A DNA stretch of 64,000 bases from Oceanimonas baumannii (GTDB taxonomy: Bacteria > Pseudomonadota > Gammaproteobacteria > Enterobacterales > Aeromonadaceae), in assembly GCF_002245495.1 (NCBI RefSeq), contig NZ_NQJF01000002.1, positions 1 to 64,000 on the forward strand, read 5' to 3'. This document shows positions 51,669 to 60,529 of this stretch, piece after piece. How positions within the stretch are numbered: the first letter of the stretch is position 1; each line of letters opens with the position of its first letter. The position numbers and the translations under genes were made by a program. Below the pieces are notes generated by a model. The model was not told the DNA's origin, searched no databases, and was given only the letters and a program-made list of their open reading frames with translations.

Positions 51669-51772
51669 TGGCGGCTAAAAAAGGTTGGCTGTGGTTTGCC
51701 GGCCTGTACCTGGCCGGCGTGGTCATTATCACCCTGGTGGGCATGACCCTGAGATGGCTGCTGGGTATCTGA
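51668..51772 (+). CDS. 34-residue DUF2474-like miniprotein after cioB
   Basis: MAAKKGWLWFAGLYLAGVVI followed by ITLVGMTLRWLLGI: a basic start, a single hydrophobic helix and a short C terminus with RWLL. Length and pattern fit DUF2474, the tiny protein that commonly follows cioB, a counterpart of CydX. Overlaps the cioB stop (TAATG), with GAGGAGG upstream. Likely stabilises the oxidase in the membrane. Confidence 0.72.
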   Translation: MAAKKGWLWFAGLYLAGVVIITLVGMTLRWLLGI

Positions 51773-51780
51773 TCCCCTTC

Positions 51781-51813
51781 GGGAGCTGTCAGTTTTAAGC
51801 TGTCAACCATAAG
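51781..51813. repeat. AGCTGTCAGTTTTAAGC repeat
   Basis: Copy of the short AGCTGTC/TTAAGC repeat family, just after the DUF2474 gene. A related degenerate run (CTTACAGCTGCTTATAGC) lies at 51867-51885. Confidence 0.55.
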
Positions 51814-51822
51814 TCAACACCA

Positions 51823-51856
51823 TAACCTGCAGGCATTATAGGACGCCTGCAGGTTA
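51823..51856. terminator. Bidirectional hairpin between cio operon and nhaC
   Basis: TAACCTGCAGGC and GCCTGCAGGTTA form a perfect 12-bp stem with a 10-base loop, in the convergent gap. No T-run follows, so it may work weakly or be a repeat. Confidence 0.5.
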
Positions 51857-51893
51857 GATTGGGCGGCTTACAGCTGCTTATAGCTTGGTGTTG

Positions 51894-53384
51894 TTACATC
51901 ATCCAGAATCCGGCTATCAGCAGGGCAACCAGCGTGATGGCACCGCCAATCAGTGCGTAAGGCAGCTGAGTGATGGCGTGATCCATGGTATCGCAGCCGG
52001 CCCCCTGTGCCGACAGCACGGTGGAATCACTGAAAAAGCAGGCGTGACTGCCAAAGGCCGAGGCCGACAGCAGGGCCCCCACCACCAGTGGCATGGGCAC
52101 GTTCATGGCCTGACCCAGAGGGACCACAATGGGCAGTGAGATCACAAACACGCCCCAGCTTGATGCGGTGCTGAACACCACGGCGGCCATCACCAGGAAC
52201 ACAATAGCTGGCAGTAATGCCGGTGTGATCAGCGGAGTGACGGTGTCGATGATGTAACGGGTCATGCCCAGCTGATCGTTTACTTCCTTCAGAATAAAAC
52301 CGGCACACACGGTGGCCAGGGGATAGAGCATCACCTTGAAGCCGTCCAGCGTCGCATCTACCTGCTGCTGAAAAGACAACAGCCGCTGCACCGAATAGAG
52401 CACCATAGTGACACCAAGGGCGACCAGCACGCCTTTCAGCAGATCAATGTCGTAATACACACTGGCCAGCACCAGTACGACCATGGGCAGCAAAAAGTTG
52501 GTCAGACCCAGCCAGCCTGGTACTTCTTTGCCGGGGCCGGCAGTGGGCTCATCCTGCCAGCCCGTGGGCACCGGCTGACCGGCTCTGGCCCGGGCTTCGG
52601 CCTTTTTCATGGCTCCCAGATCCGGCAGTTTACGTGCCGCCACCAGCGCCACGACGGCCAGCGCGGCCCAGCCATAGAGCATCCAGGGAATACTGGCCAC
52701 ATACAGTGACATGCCTTTGCCACTTTCGGCTGCGCCCGAGTCTTCCAACAGAGAGGCGAAAAAAACTGCCCAAGTGGAGACGGGGACCAGAATACAGATG
52801 GGCGCGGCGGTGGAATCAACGATATAAGCCAGTTTTTCCCGGGAAATATTAAAGCTGTCGGTGATGCGCTTCATGGAAGATGACACCGCCAGGGAGTTGA
52901 GGTAATCGTCGATAAACACCACCAGCCCCAGGCCCACGGTACCGACCATGGCACTTTTCGGCGTTTTGATAATACGGGTCATCACGGCACCGAAGCTGTG
53001 CACACCTCCTCCCCGGGCCAGCAAATTAATCAGCCCGCCCATCATGCCGCACACCAGGATCAGCCAAGCGATGGTTTCATCCATCATTACCGCCAGAGTT
53101 ACATCCGCCAGCGGGCTGACCAGATCCCCGGGGTTGAGCAACAATAATCCCAGCAGGCTGCCCGCCAGCAAGGATTCCACGGTTTTACGGGTAAGCACTG
53201 CCATAGTGATTACCAGTGCGGCAGGTAATAAACTGAGCGCCCCATAGTCACTGTCCGGCTGGTGATTGATACCCAGCCAGGCGAATACCATGGCGGCAAT
53301 GGTGGCCACCGCCAGGCCACGCCAGAGCGGTGGCCATTTGACACTGGGGGTGAGGGCAAGGGTGTCGGGTTGTTCCATCATCAT
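51894..53384 (-). CDS. nhaC: NhaC-family Na+/H+ antiporter
   Basis: 496 residues with about eleven to twelve helices. Features such as LLPAALVITMAVLTRKTVESLLAGSLLG, FIDDYLNSLAVSSSMKRITD and SAFGSHACFFSDSTVLSAQGAGCD fit the NhaC/ion-transporter superfamily. It starts 62 bp downstream of puuA on the same strand, so it is probably in the puuA operon. In that place E. coli has the putrescine importer PuuP; a role in polyamine or gamma-glutamyl compound uptake, or pH balance, is inference. Confidence 0.83.
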   Translation of the reverse strand: MMMEQPDTLALTPSVKWPPLWRGLAVATIAAMVFAWLGINHQPDSDYGALSLLPAALVITMAVLTRKTVESLLAGSLLGLLLLNPGDLVSPLADVTLAVMMDETIAWLILVCGMMGGLINLLARGGGVHSFGAVMTRIIKTPKSAMVGTVGLGLVVFIDDYLNSLAVSSSMKRITDSFNISREKLAYIVDSTAAPICILVPVSTWAVFFASLLEDSGAAESGKGMSLYVASIPWMLYGWAALAVVALVAARKLPDLGAMKKAEARARAGQPVPTGWQDEPTAGPGKEVPGWLGLTNFLLPMVVLVLASVYYDIDLLKGVLVALGVTMVLYSVQRLLSFQQQVDATLDGFKVMLYPLATVCAGFILKEVNDQLGMTRYIIDTVTPLITPALLPAIVFLVMAAVVFSTASSWGVFVISLPIVVPLGQAMNVPMPLVVGALLSASAFGSHACFFSDSTVLSAQGAGCDTMDHAITQLPYALIGGAITLVALLIAGFWMM

Positions 53385-53446
53385 TTTCCTTTTGGTTGGC
53401 AGAGGGCGGCACCTTTTAGTGGTGCTCTTTTACCTTGGTATTGAAA

Positions 53447-54862
53447 TCAGGCGTTTTTCAGCATCCATTCCAGCTCAATGTCGGTAATGCGCTTTTCAAA
53501 TTCGAGTAATTCGTCATTTTTGCAGATGCGGTAAACATCAATAAATTCGTCGCCCAGATAATGCCTTAGCGGCGTGTTTCCCTCCAGCCGGGCAAGGGCA
53601 CTGCTCTGACGTGTAGGCAAGGGCAGGCCTTCCTGCTCCAGGCCGTTCCCCACCACTGGAGCCGGCAGTGGCAGTTCTTGATTGTCCAGACCGTGAAGCA
53701 GACCGGCCAGTATGGTGGCGACCACCAGATAGGGGTTGGCATCGGCACCTGGCACCCGGTATTCAATACGGCGGGCCTCGTCGTCGCCACAAGGAATACG
53801 CAGCGCCACAGTACGGTTGTTGTGACCCCATGAAGCCTGTACCGGCACATACATGCCTGGCTGGAAGCGGCGAAATGCGTTCATGTTGGGAGCCAGCAAC
53901 GCCATGCTGTCGGGCATTAAGTCCAGCAGGCCGGCGAGGGAGTGCTTCAGTAACGGGGAGTCTTCACCCTGCTCGTCGGCAAACAGGTTCTCGCCTTGTT
54001 CGTTGGTCACACTGACATGCACATGCAAACCGCTGCCCGGGTGCTCTTCATAGGGCTTGGCCATGAAGGTGGCGTCCATTTCGTACTGTTCTGCCACCAG
54101 CTTGATCAGCCGCTTCAGTGCCAGTGCCTGATCGCAGGCCGCCAGCACGTCACTGCCATGATGCATGTTGATTTCGAACTGGCCCGGAGCAGCTTCCGCC
54201 ACGGCTCCGTCGGCAGGCAGCCCCTGCAGCACGGCAATGGTGTCAATATCGGTGAGAATTTCTGAAAAATTGTTGAGGTTGTCGACTGAATATACCTGGC
54301 TGTAAGTATCCCGTTTTTGTGTGAGCGGTGAACAGGGGGGTTGCAGCTGACCTTGATCGTCTCGCTCCCTGTCAACCAGGTAAAACTCCAGTTCCAGTGC
54401 AATCACCGGGGTCAGGCCTCTGGCTTTTACCTGTTGCCAGACCCGGTTAAGCACGTTGCGGGGCTCCAGTGCAAAGGGCTGCTCGTCTTCATCCACCATG
54501 GTCAGCAGCAGCTGAGCAACTGTTTCCGGATCTGAAGCTGAGGGCACCAGGGTACCGGCAATGGGGTAGCAGGGAAGATCCGGTTCACCGATGTCCTGGC
54601 CGATGCCGGTTTCTTCCACTACGTTGCCGCGAAAGTCCATGGCAAACATGGAGGCGGGGAAAAAGCAGCCGTTTTCAAGTTTGTCGAGCGCGCTTGCCGG
54701 TAACCGTTTACCGCGAAAAATGCCGTTAAGATCGGTCAGTAAAACGTCCACGTACTGGGTTTCAGGGTGGCGGACAAGGTAGGAGGCCACCTCTTGCTCA
54801 AAGGGAGTTAAGGCCGGCTCACCGGCGGAAGGAAGAGCTGTAACCGTTGTATTCGCTTGCAT
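53447..54862 (-). CDS. puuA: Gamma-glutamylputrescine synthetase (PuuA), glutamine synthetase family
   Basis: 471 residues. Glutamine-synthetase fold with the N-terminal beta-grasp (VDVLLTDLNGIFRGKRLP) and the catalytic domain (ALELEFYLVDRERD, GQFEINMHHGSDVL, HPGSGLHVHVSVTNEQG, WGHNNRTVALRIPCG). Ligates glutamate to putrescine with ATP, the first step of the Puu pathway. Divergent puuD-puuR-puuC-puuB supports PuuA over GlnA. Predicted promoter on the minus strand: TTGCAA, 17 bp, TAAGTT (54933 to 54905). Confidence 0.88.
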   Translation of the reverse strand: MQANTTVTALPSAGEPALTPFEQEVASYLVRHPETQYVDVLLTDLNGIFRGKRLPASALDKLENGCFFPASMFAMDFRGNVVEETGIGQDIGEPDLPCYPIAGTLVPSASDPETVAQLLLTMVDEDEQPFALEPRNVLNRVWQQVKARGLTPVIALELEFYLVDRERDDQGQLQPPCSPLTQKRDTYSQVYSVDNLNNFSEILTDIDTIAVLQGLPADGAVAEAAPGQFEINMHHGSDVLAACDQALALKRLIKLVAEQYEMDATFMAKPYEEHPGSGLHVHVSVTNEQGENLFADEQGEDSPLLKHSLAGLLDLMPDSMALLAPNMNAFRRFQPGMYVPVQASWGHNNRTVALRIPCGDDEARRIEYRVPGADANPYLVVATILAGLLHGLDNQELPLPAPVVGNGLEQEGLPLPTRQSSALARLEGNTPLRHYLGDEFIDVYRICKNDELLEFEKRITDIELEWMLKNA

Positions 54863-54884
54863 GATTTCACCACCATCTGGCCGT

Positions 54885-54897
54885 TAAATATAATTTA
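54885..54897. promoter_or_regulatory. Candidate operator just downstream of puuA promoter
   Basis: TAAAT-ATA-ATTTA is a perfect 5-bp inverted repeat. It contains AAATATAAT, similar to part of the PuuR site of E. coli. It lies immediately after the -10 of the predicted puuA promoter, a good place for repression. Confidence 0.45.
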
Positions 54898-54904
54898 CGG
54901 TGAT

Positions 54905-54933
54905 AACTTAGGTGTGTTTATTATGTTTTGCAA
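54905..54933 (-). promoter_or_regulatory. Candidate sigma-70 promoter of puuA
   Basis: Minus strand: -35 TTGCAA (54933-54928), 17-bp spacer, -10 TAAGTT (54910-54905). Confidence 0.5.
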
Positions 54934-54987
54934 GTGTTAAAAATTATTGTGCTTTAAAATTATCGATGCTAGATTTTCACTCTATTC

Positions 54988-55006
54988 TTTACGAACTCAT
55001 CGTAAA
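54988..55006. promoter_or_regulatory. Candidate operator upstream of puuD
   Basis: TTTACGA-ACTCA-TCGTAAA, a perfect 7-bp inverted repeat, ends 39 bp before puuD. It may bind PuuR or another regulator. A possible promoter TTGTGC-17-TAGATT lies just ahead. Confidence 0.45.
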
Positions 55007-55045
55007 CTGGATAACGTGTTCAGAATTTAGAACGGGTGGACGAGC

Positions 55046-55816
55046 ATGGTGATGGTTCATATATTTAACAAACCCTGGGTGGGCATTATCTTGTGTGAGC
55101 AGCAGCTGGGGCCTCACCGGGGCTTGACGGTACAGCAGAAATATCTGGATGCCATTGTGGCTGCCGGGGCGGTGCCTGTACCTCTGGTGCATCAGCTGGG
55201 GCAGGACGAAGAGAGCCTGGCGGCCATGCTGTCACGTCTGGACGGTATTCTGCTCACCGGCAGTTACAGCAATATGGAGCCACATCATTACGGGGAGTCC
55301 GGTGACGAGGCGCATACCGACCGGGGCCGGGATAACCTCAGTCTGCAGCTGATTGCTGCTGCTCAACGCATGAAGCTGCCGCTGTTGGGCATTTGTCGTG
55401 GCTTTCAGGAAATGGTGGTGGCCAGTGGCGGCAGCCTGTACCGGCAGTTGCATGAAACCGGCCTGTTTGCCGAGCATCGCGAAAATAAAGATCTTCCGCT
55501 GGCGCAGCAATATGCACCGGCGCACAGTATTCAGCCTGCTGCGGGCGGTCTGCTGGCACAGCTTGCTGGTGAGGATGAGCACAGGGTGAACTCGTTACAT
55601 ATGCAGGGTGCGAAAAGCACGGGTCCAGGTGTGCGGGTGGAAGCGACCGCGCCCGATGGTCTGGTAGAAGCCATCAGCCTGCCGGATCACCCTTTTGCGC
55701 TTGGGGTGCAGTGGCATCCGGAATGGCAAAGCCGCGACAACGGCCTTTCCCGCGCGTTGTTTGATGGCTTTGTGATTGCCTGCCGTGATTATGCCGGCCA
55801 CAGGAATTCAGTGTGA
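55046..55816 (+). CDS. puuD: Gamma-glutamyl-gamma-aminobutyrate hydrolase (PuuD)
   Basis: 256 residues, class-I glutamine-amidotransferase-like hydrolase that releases GABA and glutamate in the last Puu step. Catalytic Cys in LLGICRGFQEMVVA, His and Glu in LGVQWHPEWQS; the opening PWVGIILCEQQLG is family-typical. Start ATG 55046 has a GGTGG site; a second ATG six bases downstream is also possible. Overlaps puuR by ATGA-like coupling (GTGA). Confidence 0.9.
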   Translation: MVMVHIFNKPWVGIILCEQQLGPHRGLTVQQKYLDAIVAAGAVPVPLVHQLGQDEESLAAMLSRLDGILLTGSYSNMEPHHYGESGDEAHTDRGRDNLSLQLIAAAQRMKLPLLGICRGFQEMVVASGGSLYRQLHETGLFAEHRENKDLPLAQQYAPAHSIQPAAGGLLAQLAGEDEHRVNSLHMQGAKSTGPGVRVEATAPDGLVEAISLPDHPFALGVQWHPEWQSRDNGLSRALFDGFVIACRDYAGHRNSV

Positions 55817-56373
55817 GCGCCGCTCAGGAACTGGCTCCGGGGAGCAGGCTGGCCAACATTCGCCGGCAGCTGGGGCTCAGCCAGCGCAGAGTGGCCGAGC
55901 TTTCGGGGCTGACTCACGGTGCCATCTGTACCATCGAGCAGGATAAGGTCAGTCCGGCGGTCAGCAGCCTGCAGAAACTGCTCAAGGTTTACAACATGTC
56001 GCTGTCGGAGTTTTTTTCCGAGCCCCGGCCGCTGAAACGCAACAAAGTGGTGGTAAACGAAAGCGAGCTGGTGGAAATCGGCAGCCAGGGCGTGTCGTTC
56101 AAACTGGTGCACAACGGTAACCGACAGCGGGCGCTGGGCTTTTTGATTGAATGTTATGCCCCGGGCACCAGTACCGGCGGCCATCTTAAGCATCAGGGCG
56201 AGGAAGTGGGAACCGTGCTGGAAGGGGAGATCGAGTTGACTGTGGACGGTGAGCATTACCGGCTGACAGCGGGACAAAGCTATGTGATTGACACCGGACT
56301 GCCTCATACCTTTACCAATTCATCGGATCGGGAATGCCGCATTATCAGCGCTCATACCCCGGCCAATCTGTAA
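55813..56373 (+). CDS. puuR: PuuR-like transcriptional repressor (XRE + cupin)
   Basis: 186 residues starting with GTG. N-terminal helix-turn-helix LANIRRQLGLSQRRVAELSGLTHGAICTIEQ (about 12-45), C-terminal cupin domain (about 105-180; GHLKHQGEEVGTVLEGEIEL, DTGLPHTFTN). This is the PuuR architecture, which represses puu genes and is relieved by putrescine. The two palindromes in the puuA-puuD gap are candidate sites. Overlaps puuD and is 19 bp from puuC. Confidence 0.9.
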   Translation: MSAAQELAPGSRLANIRRQLGLSQRRVAELSGLTHGAICTIEQDKVSPAVSSLQKLLKVYNMSLSEFFSEPRPLKRNKVVVNESELVEIGSQGVSFKLVHNGNRQRALGFLIECYAPGTSTGGHLKHQGEEVGTVLEGEIELTVDGEHYRLTAGQSYVIDTGLPHTFTNSSDRECRIISAHTPANL

Positions 56374-56392
56374 TTCAAGGCGGAGATAAATA

Positions 56393-57877
56393 ATGGACTT
56401 CAGAACCAAGGCCCACTGGCAGGCCGAAGCGGAAAAGCTAAAAGCCGAAACCCGGCTGTTTATTGAAGGTGAATATCGCGAGGCGGCAGACGGCGGGCAC
56501 TTTGAGGTGATTAATCCGGCAAGCAGTGCCATCCTGGCCGAAGTAAGCCGGGCACAGGAGGCTGATGTGAACCTGGCGGTGATTGCCGCCAGGGCCAGTT
56601 TTGAGGCGGGTGCCTGGTCACAGACGTCCCCTGCGGGGCGTAAGGCGGTATTGCTGAAACTGGCAACGCTGATGGAGCAACACCGCGAAGAGCTGGCGCT
56701 GCTGGAAACCCTGGATACCGGCAAGCCCATCCGTCACAGTCTGCGTGATGATATTCCCGGTGCCATTCGCTGTATCCGCTGGTATGCCGAAGCGGTAGAC
56801 AAAATTTACGGTGAAATCGCCCCCACCGGTCCTGATGCCCTGGCGCTGGTAAGCCGGGAGGCCATTGGCGTGGTGGCGGCGATTGTGCCCTGGAACTTCC
56901 CGTTGTTACTGGCTTGCTGGAAGTTGGGGCCGGCACTGGCCGCCGGTAACTCGGTGATCTTGAAACCTTCGGAAAAATCGCCGCTGTCGGCTATCCGTCT
57001 GGCTGCGCTGGCAAAAGAAGCAGGTCTGCCCGATGGTGTGCTGAACGTGTTGCCCGGGTTTGGCCATGAGGCGGGCAAGGCACTGGCCCTGCACGATGAC
57101 GTGGATTGCCTGACCTTTACCGGCTCTACCGGGGTGGGCCGGTTGCTGATGGAATATGCCGGTCGCTCCAATATGAAACGGGTGTGGCTGGAAGCCGGCG
57201 GCAAGAGTGCCAACATTGTGTTTGCCGACTGTCCGGATCTGGCGAAAGCCGCCAGGGCTTCTGCCGCCGGCATTTTCTATAACCAGGGACAGGTGTGCAT
57301 TGCCGGTACCCGGCTGCTGATAGAAGCCAGCATTAAAGATGCCTTTATGGCCGAGCTGAAGAAAGCCGCTGATGGCTTCAAGCCGATGGATCCGCTGGAT
57401 CCGTCATCGACCATGGGCACACTGATCGACAGCGATCACCATGGCAGCGTGTGTCGTTATATTGCCGAAGGTCTGAAGGAAGGTGCGCTGCTGGGGCTGG
57501 ATGGCCGGGATCAGGCAGGCAACTTTATCGGCCCCACGGTGCTGGAGCAGGTTAACCCGCACATGGCGGTTTCCAGGGAAGAGATCTTCGGCCCTGTGCT
57601 GGCTGTTACCACCTTTGAGCGGGAAGAGGACGCCATAGCGCTGGCCAACGACAGCCAGTATGGCCTGGGAGCCGGGCTGTGGACATCGGATCTACGCCGG
57701 GCTCACCGGCTGGCGCGGCAGCTCAAGGCCGGCTCTGTATTTATCAACAATTACAACGACGGTGACATGACGGTGCCCTTTGGTGGGGTGAAGCAAAGTG
57801 GCAATGGTCGTGACAAGTCATTGCACGCCTTTGATAAATTTACCGAACTCAAGACCACCTGGCTGGCACTGGATTAA
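56393..57877 (+). CDS. puuC: Gamma-glutamyl-gamma-aminobutyraldehyde dehydrogenase (PuuC)
   Basis: 494 residues, NAD(P)-dependent aldehyde dehydrogenase. Cofactor-binding GSTGVGRLLM, catalytic Glu in WLEAGGKSAN and Cys in NQGQVCIAGTR. Together with puuA, puuB, puuD and puuR it completes the four-enzyme gamma-glutamylated putrescine route to GABA. Precedes puuB by 13 bp; stop TAA, then AAGGAGCAG for puuB. Confidence 0.92.
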   Translation: MDFRTKAHWQAEAEKLKAETRLFIEGEYREAADGGHFEVINPASSAILAEVSRAQEADVNLAVIAARASFEAGAWSQTSPAGRKAVLLKLATLMEQHREELALLETLDTGKPIRHSLRDDIPGAIRCIRWYAEAVDKIYGEIAPTGPDALALVSREAIGVVAAIVPWNFPLLLACWKLGPALAAGNSVILKPSEKSPLSAIRLAALAKEAGLPDGVLNVLPGFGHEAGKALALHDDVDCLTFTGSTGVGRLLMEYAGRSNMKRVWLEAGGKSANIVFADCPDLAKAARASAAGIFYNQGQVCIAGTRLLIEASIKDAFMAELKKAADGFKPMDPLDPSSTMGTLIDSDHHGSVCRYIAEGLKEGALLGLDGRDQAGNFIGPTVLEQVNPHMAVSREEIFGPVLAVTTFEREEDAIALANDSQYGLGAGLWTSDLRRAHRLARQLKAGSVFINNYNDGDMTVPFGGVKQSGNGRDKSLHAFDKFTELKTTWLALD

Positions 57878-57890
57878 GGAGCAGTATGTT

Positions 57891-59165
57891 ATGGAGCACG
57901 TAAACAGCTACTACGCGGCCACTGCCAACGAGCACGCCTCCTGGCCGCAACTGACCGAAAACATTCAGTGTGATGTATGTGTGGTGGGCGGTGGTTACAC
58001 CGGCCTTTCCACCGCACTGTTCCTGAGTGAGGCTGGCTTTGATGTGGTACTGCTGGAAGCAGGGCGCATAGGCTTTGGTGCCAGTGGTCGTAATGGTGGC
58101 CAGCTGGTTAACTCCTATAGCCGTGATATAGATGTGATTGAATCCCGCTATGGTCACGATACTGCCCGTATGCTGGGCAGTATGATGTTTGAAGGCGGTG
58201 ATATTATTCGCAGTCGCATTGAGCAATACGATATTCAATGCGATTTTAAGCCCGGCGGTATTTTCGCGGCCCTGAATCCTCGTCAGCTGCACGAGCTGGA
58301 AAGCCAGAAAGGCAACTGGGAGCGTTATGGTCACGATGGTCTGGAGCTGCTGGATGCGGGCAGAGTGGCGCAGGAGATCGACAGCCAAAACTATGTCGGG
58401 GGTTTGCTGGATCATCGCGGCGGCCATATTCACCCTCTTAATCTTGCTCTGGGTGAGGCGGAAGCCATCCGTAAGCTGGGTGGACGCATTTTTGAGCAGT
58501 CTGCGGTCACCAGCCTGACCTATGGCGACCCGGCCCTGGCGAAAACCGATAAGGGCAGTGTCAGTGCCAGGTTTATGGTGCTGGCAGGTAATGCCTATCT
58601 GGGCAATCTGGAGCCCAAGCTCTCGGCCAAAGCCATGCCCTGTGGTACCCAGATTGTGACCACAGAGCCGCTCAGTGAGGAGCAGGCCAGCCGTCTGATT
58701 GCCAATCAGTACTGTGTGGAAGACTGCAATTATCTGCTCGATTATTACCGTATCACCGGTGACAACCGGCTGCTTTACGGCGGTGGCGTGGTTTATGGCG
58801 CCAGGGATCCGGATGACATAGATCGACTGGTGTTGCCCAAACTGCTGAAGACCTTTCCTCAGCTGGAAGGGATCAAGGTGGATTACCGCTGGACCGGCAA
58901 TTTCTTGCTGACGCTGTCGCGACTGCCGCAGTTCGGACGGCTGGAGCCCAACGTGTATTACATGCAGGGATACAGCGGCCATGGCGTTACCTGTACCCAT
59001 CTGGCGGGCAAGTTACTGTCGGAAGTGCTTAAGGGACAGGCCGAGCGTTTTGACGCTTTTGCCAGCCTGCCGCATCTGCCATTTTTCGGCGGTCGCCGTT
59101 TTCAGGTGCCGTTCAGTGCCATGGGAGCGGCCTACTACAGCCTGCGCGACAAGCTGGGGGTTTAA
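57891..59165 (+). CDS. puuB: Gamma-glutamylputrescine oxidase (PuuB), FAD-dependent
   Basis: 424 residues, DAO-family FAD oxidoreductase. The dinucleotide motif VVGGGYTGLSTALFLSEAG near residue 30, GFGASGRNGGQLV and the C-terminal MQGYSGHGVTCTHLAGKL are characteristic of PuuB. Oxidises gamma-glutamylputrescine to the aldehyde. I start at MEHVNSYYA (57891, AAGGAG upstream); a reading 31 codons longer would overlap puuC. Confidence 0.92.
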   Translation: MEHVNSYYAATANEHASWPQLTENIQCDVCVVGGGYTGLSTALFLSEAGFDVVLLEAGRIGFGASGRNGGQLVNSYSRDIDVIESRYGHDTARMLGSMMFEGGDIIRSRIEQYDIQCDFKPGGIFAALNPRQLHELESQKGNWERYGHDGLELLDAGRVAQEIDSQNYVGGLLDHRGGHIHPLNLALGEAEAIRKLGGRIFEQSAVTSLTYGDPALAKTDKGSVSARFMVLAGNAYLGNLEPKLSAKAMPCGTQIVTTEPLSEEQASRLIANQYCVEDCNYLLDYYRITGDNRLLYGGGVVYGARDPDDIDRLVLPKLLKTFPQLEGIKVDYRWTGNFLLTLSRLPQFGRLEPNVYYMQGYSGHGVTCTHLAGKLLSEVLKGQAERFDAFASLPHLPFFGGRRFQVPFSAMGAAYYSLRDKLGV

Positions 59166-59181
59166 GCTCCGGTTTTTTATG

Positions 59182-59222
59182 AAGCAAGCCAGGGTTCGAA
59201 GCTAACCCTGGCTTGCTTTTTT
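59182..59222 (+). terminator. Terminator of puu operon
   Basis: 15-bp stem AAGCAAGCCAGGGTT / AACCCTGGCTTGCTT with 7-base loop and a run of Ts. Confidence 0.92.
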
Positions 59223-59288
59223 CTGTCGTCACTCTCGCGAAAGGACGTCATCTTCCCGAAGGCGGAGATGACTATTTCTTACTTCCGT

Positions 59289-59630
59289 TTACGGCTCAAG
59301 CAAGCCGTCCGTCCGCGCCGCCATAATGAAATCGTTGCGGTGCAGGCCACCGATGGCATGTGTCCACCAGGTGATGGTGACCTTGCCCCATTCCAGCAAA
59401 ATGGCCGGGTGATGAAACTCGCTTTCGGCCAGTTCGGCCACCTGGTTGGCAAAGGCCCAGGCCAGTTTGAAGTTCTTGAACTTGAACTCCCGCTCCAGCT
59501 GCAGCACACCATCCCGGGCCAGCGGAGTCCAGTCGGGAATTTGTGTCATCAGCTCGGCCAGCTCGGCGTCGCTGACTTTGGGCGCATCGGCCCGGCAGGC
59601 CTCGCATTGTTGTTGGGCCAGTTGGGTCAT
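59289..59630 (-). CDS. phhB: Pterin-4a-carbinolamine dehydratase (PhhB)
   Basis: 113 residues. The family motif [21 protein letters not shown] contains the catalytic histidines (H-H-P), and [19 protein letters not shown] is also typical. Recycles the pterin cofactor of phenylalanine hydroxylase. It starts 9 bp after phhA, so the two genes are co-transcribed. Confidence 0.93.
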   Translation of the reverse strand: MTQLAQQQCEACRADAPKVSDAELAELMTQIPDWTPLARDGVLQLEREFKFKNFKLAWAFANQVAELAESEFHHPAILLEWGKVTITWWTHAIGGLHRNDFIMAARTDGLLEP

Positions 59631-59639
59631 GGATTCTCC

Positions 59640-60434
59640 TTAAACGGCGGTTTGTTTGGGTGTAAAGGTGGGGGCAAACAGCCCCATTTGTTGCGCCTTG
59701 TGAACCTCGGCCATGATATTCATACCGGCAATGGCAAAGAGATCGTCCAGGCTGTCCAGTACATAGTAGATGGGCTGCATGATATCGATGCGATAGGGAG
59801 TGCGCAGCACATCCAGCATGTTAAAGGGGCGGAATTCGGGCTTATCCGATTCGAAGGCATACTGAGTTTCACCTGGCGAAGACAGTATGCCGCCGCCGTA
59901 TATGCGCCGGCCTTCGGGGGTGTTGAGCAGGCCGAACTCTACGGTAAACCAGTACAGCCTTGCCAGAAAGCCACGCTCTCTGGGCGTCGCGTTCTGGCCG
60001 AGTTGCCCGTAGATATGGGTAAAGCGGGCAAACGCCGGGTGGGTGAGCATAGCGCAGTGGCCAAACAGCTCGTGAAAGATATCCGGCTCTTGCAGGTAAT
60101 CGAGATCTTCCCGCCGGCGAATAAACGTGGCCACCGGAAACTGCTGGCTGGCCAGCAATTCAAAGAAACGATCAAAAGAGATCAGGGCCGGCACTCGAGC
60201 CACACGCCAGCCGGTGGCGGGCTGTAATACCCGGTTAATCTCGTCCAGTTGCGGGATGCGATCCCGGGGCAGGTCGAGACGTGCCAGTCCCGTCAGGTAT
60301 TCGTTACAGGCCCTGTGCTGCACGCAGTTGAGCTGACGTGTCATCAGCGTCTGCCAGACGGCATTTTCTTCCTCCGTGTAATGAATGTTGCCGTCGGGCC
60401 CGGGTTTACGGGCCACGTAGGTGGAGGCAGTCAT
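59640..60434 (-). CDS. phhA: Phenylalanine 4-monooxygenase (PhhA)
   Basis: 264 residues, tetrahydropterin-dependent hydroxylase making tyrosine from phenylalanine. Iron ligands His121 and His126 (DIFHELFGHCAM) and Glu166 (TVEFGLL) are visible, as in the bacterial single-domain enzyme. No ACT domain. A TyrR-like box lies 96 bp ahead. Upstream minus-strand neighbour is pncB. Confidence 0.95.
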   Translation of the reverse strand: MTASTYVARKPGPDGNIHYTEEENAVWQTLMTRQLNCVQHRACNEYLTGLARLDLPRDRIPQLDEINRVLQPATGWRVARVPALISFDRFFELLASQQFPVATFIRRREDLDYLQEPDIFHELFGHCAMLTHPAFARFTHIYGQLGQNATPRERGFLARLYWFTVEFGLLNTPEGRRIYGGGILSSPGETQYAFESDKPEFRPFNMLDVLRTPYRIDIMQPIYYVLDSLDDLFAIAGMNIMAEVHKAQQMGLFAPTFTPKQTAV

Positions 60435-60529
60435 GAAACATTGCCCTTCGTCAGTGTGGTTTTGCCTTTTAATTTAGAGACATCAACGCGTACTGAGAAG
60501 GGCAGTCTGGCAGTTTGGCTTTACGCTGG

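Noticed and set aside
57849-59000. A 383-codon frame opposite puuB
   Set aside because: Antisense shadow of a well-supported FAD enzyme.
59268-60227. A 319-codon plus-strand frame across phhB and phhA
   Set aside because: It overlaps two real genes whose catalytic residues are intact.
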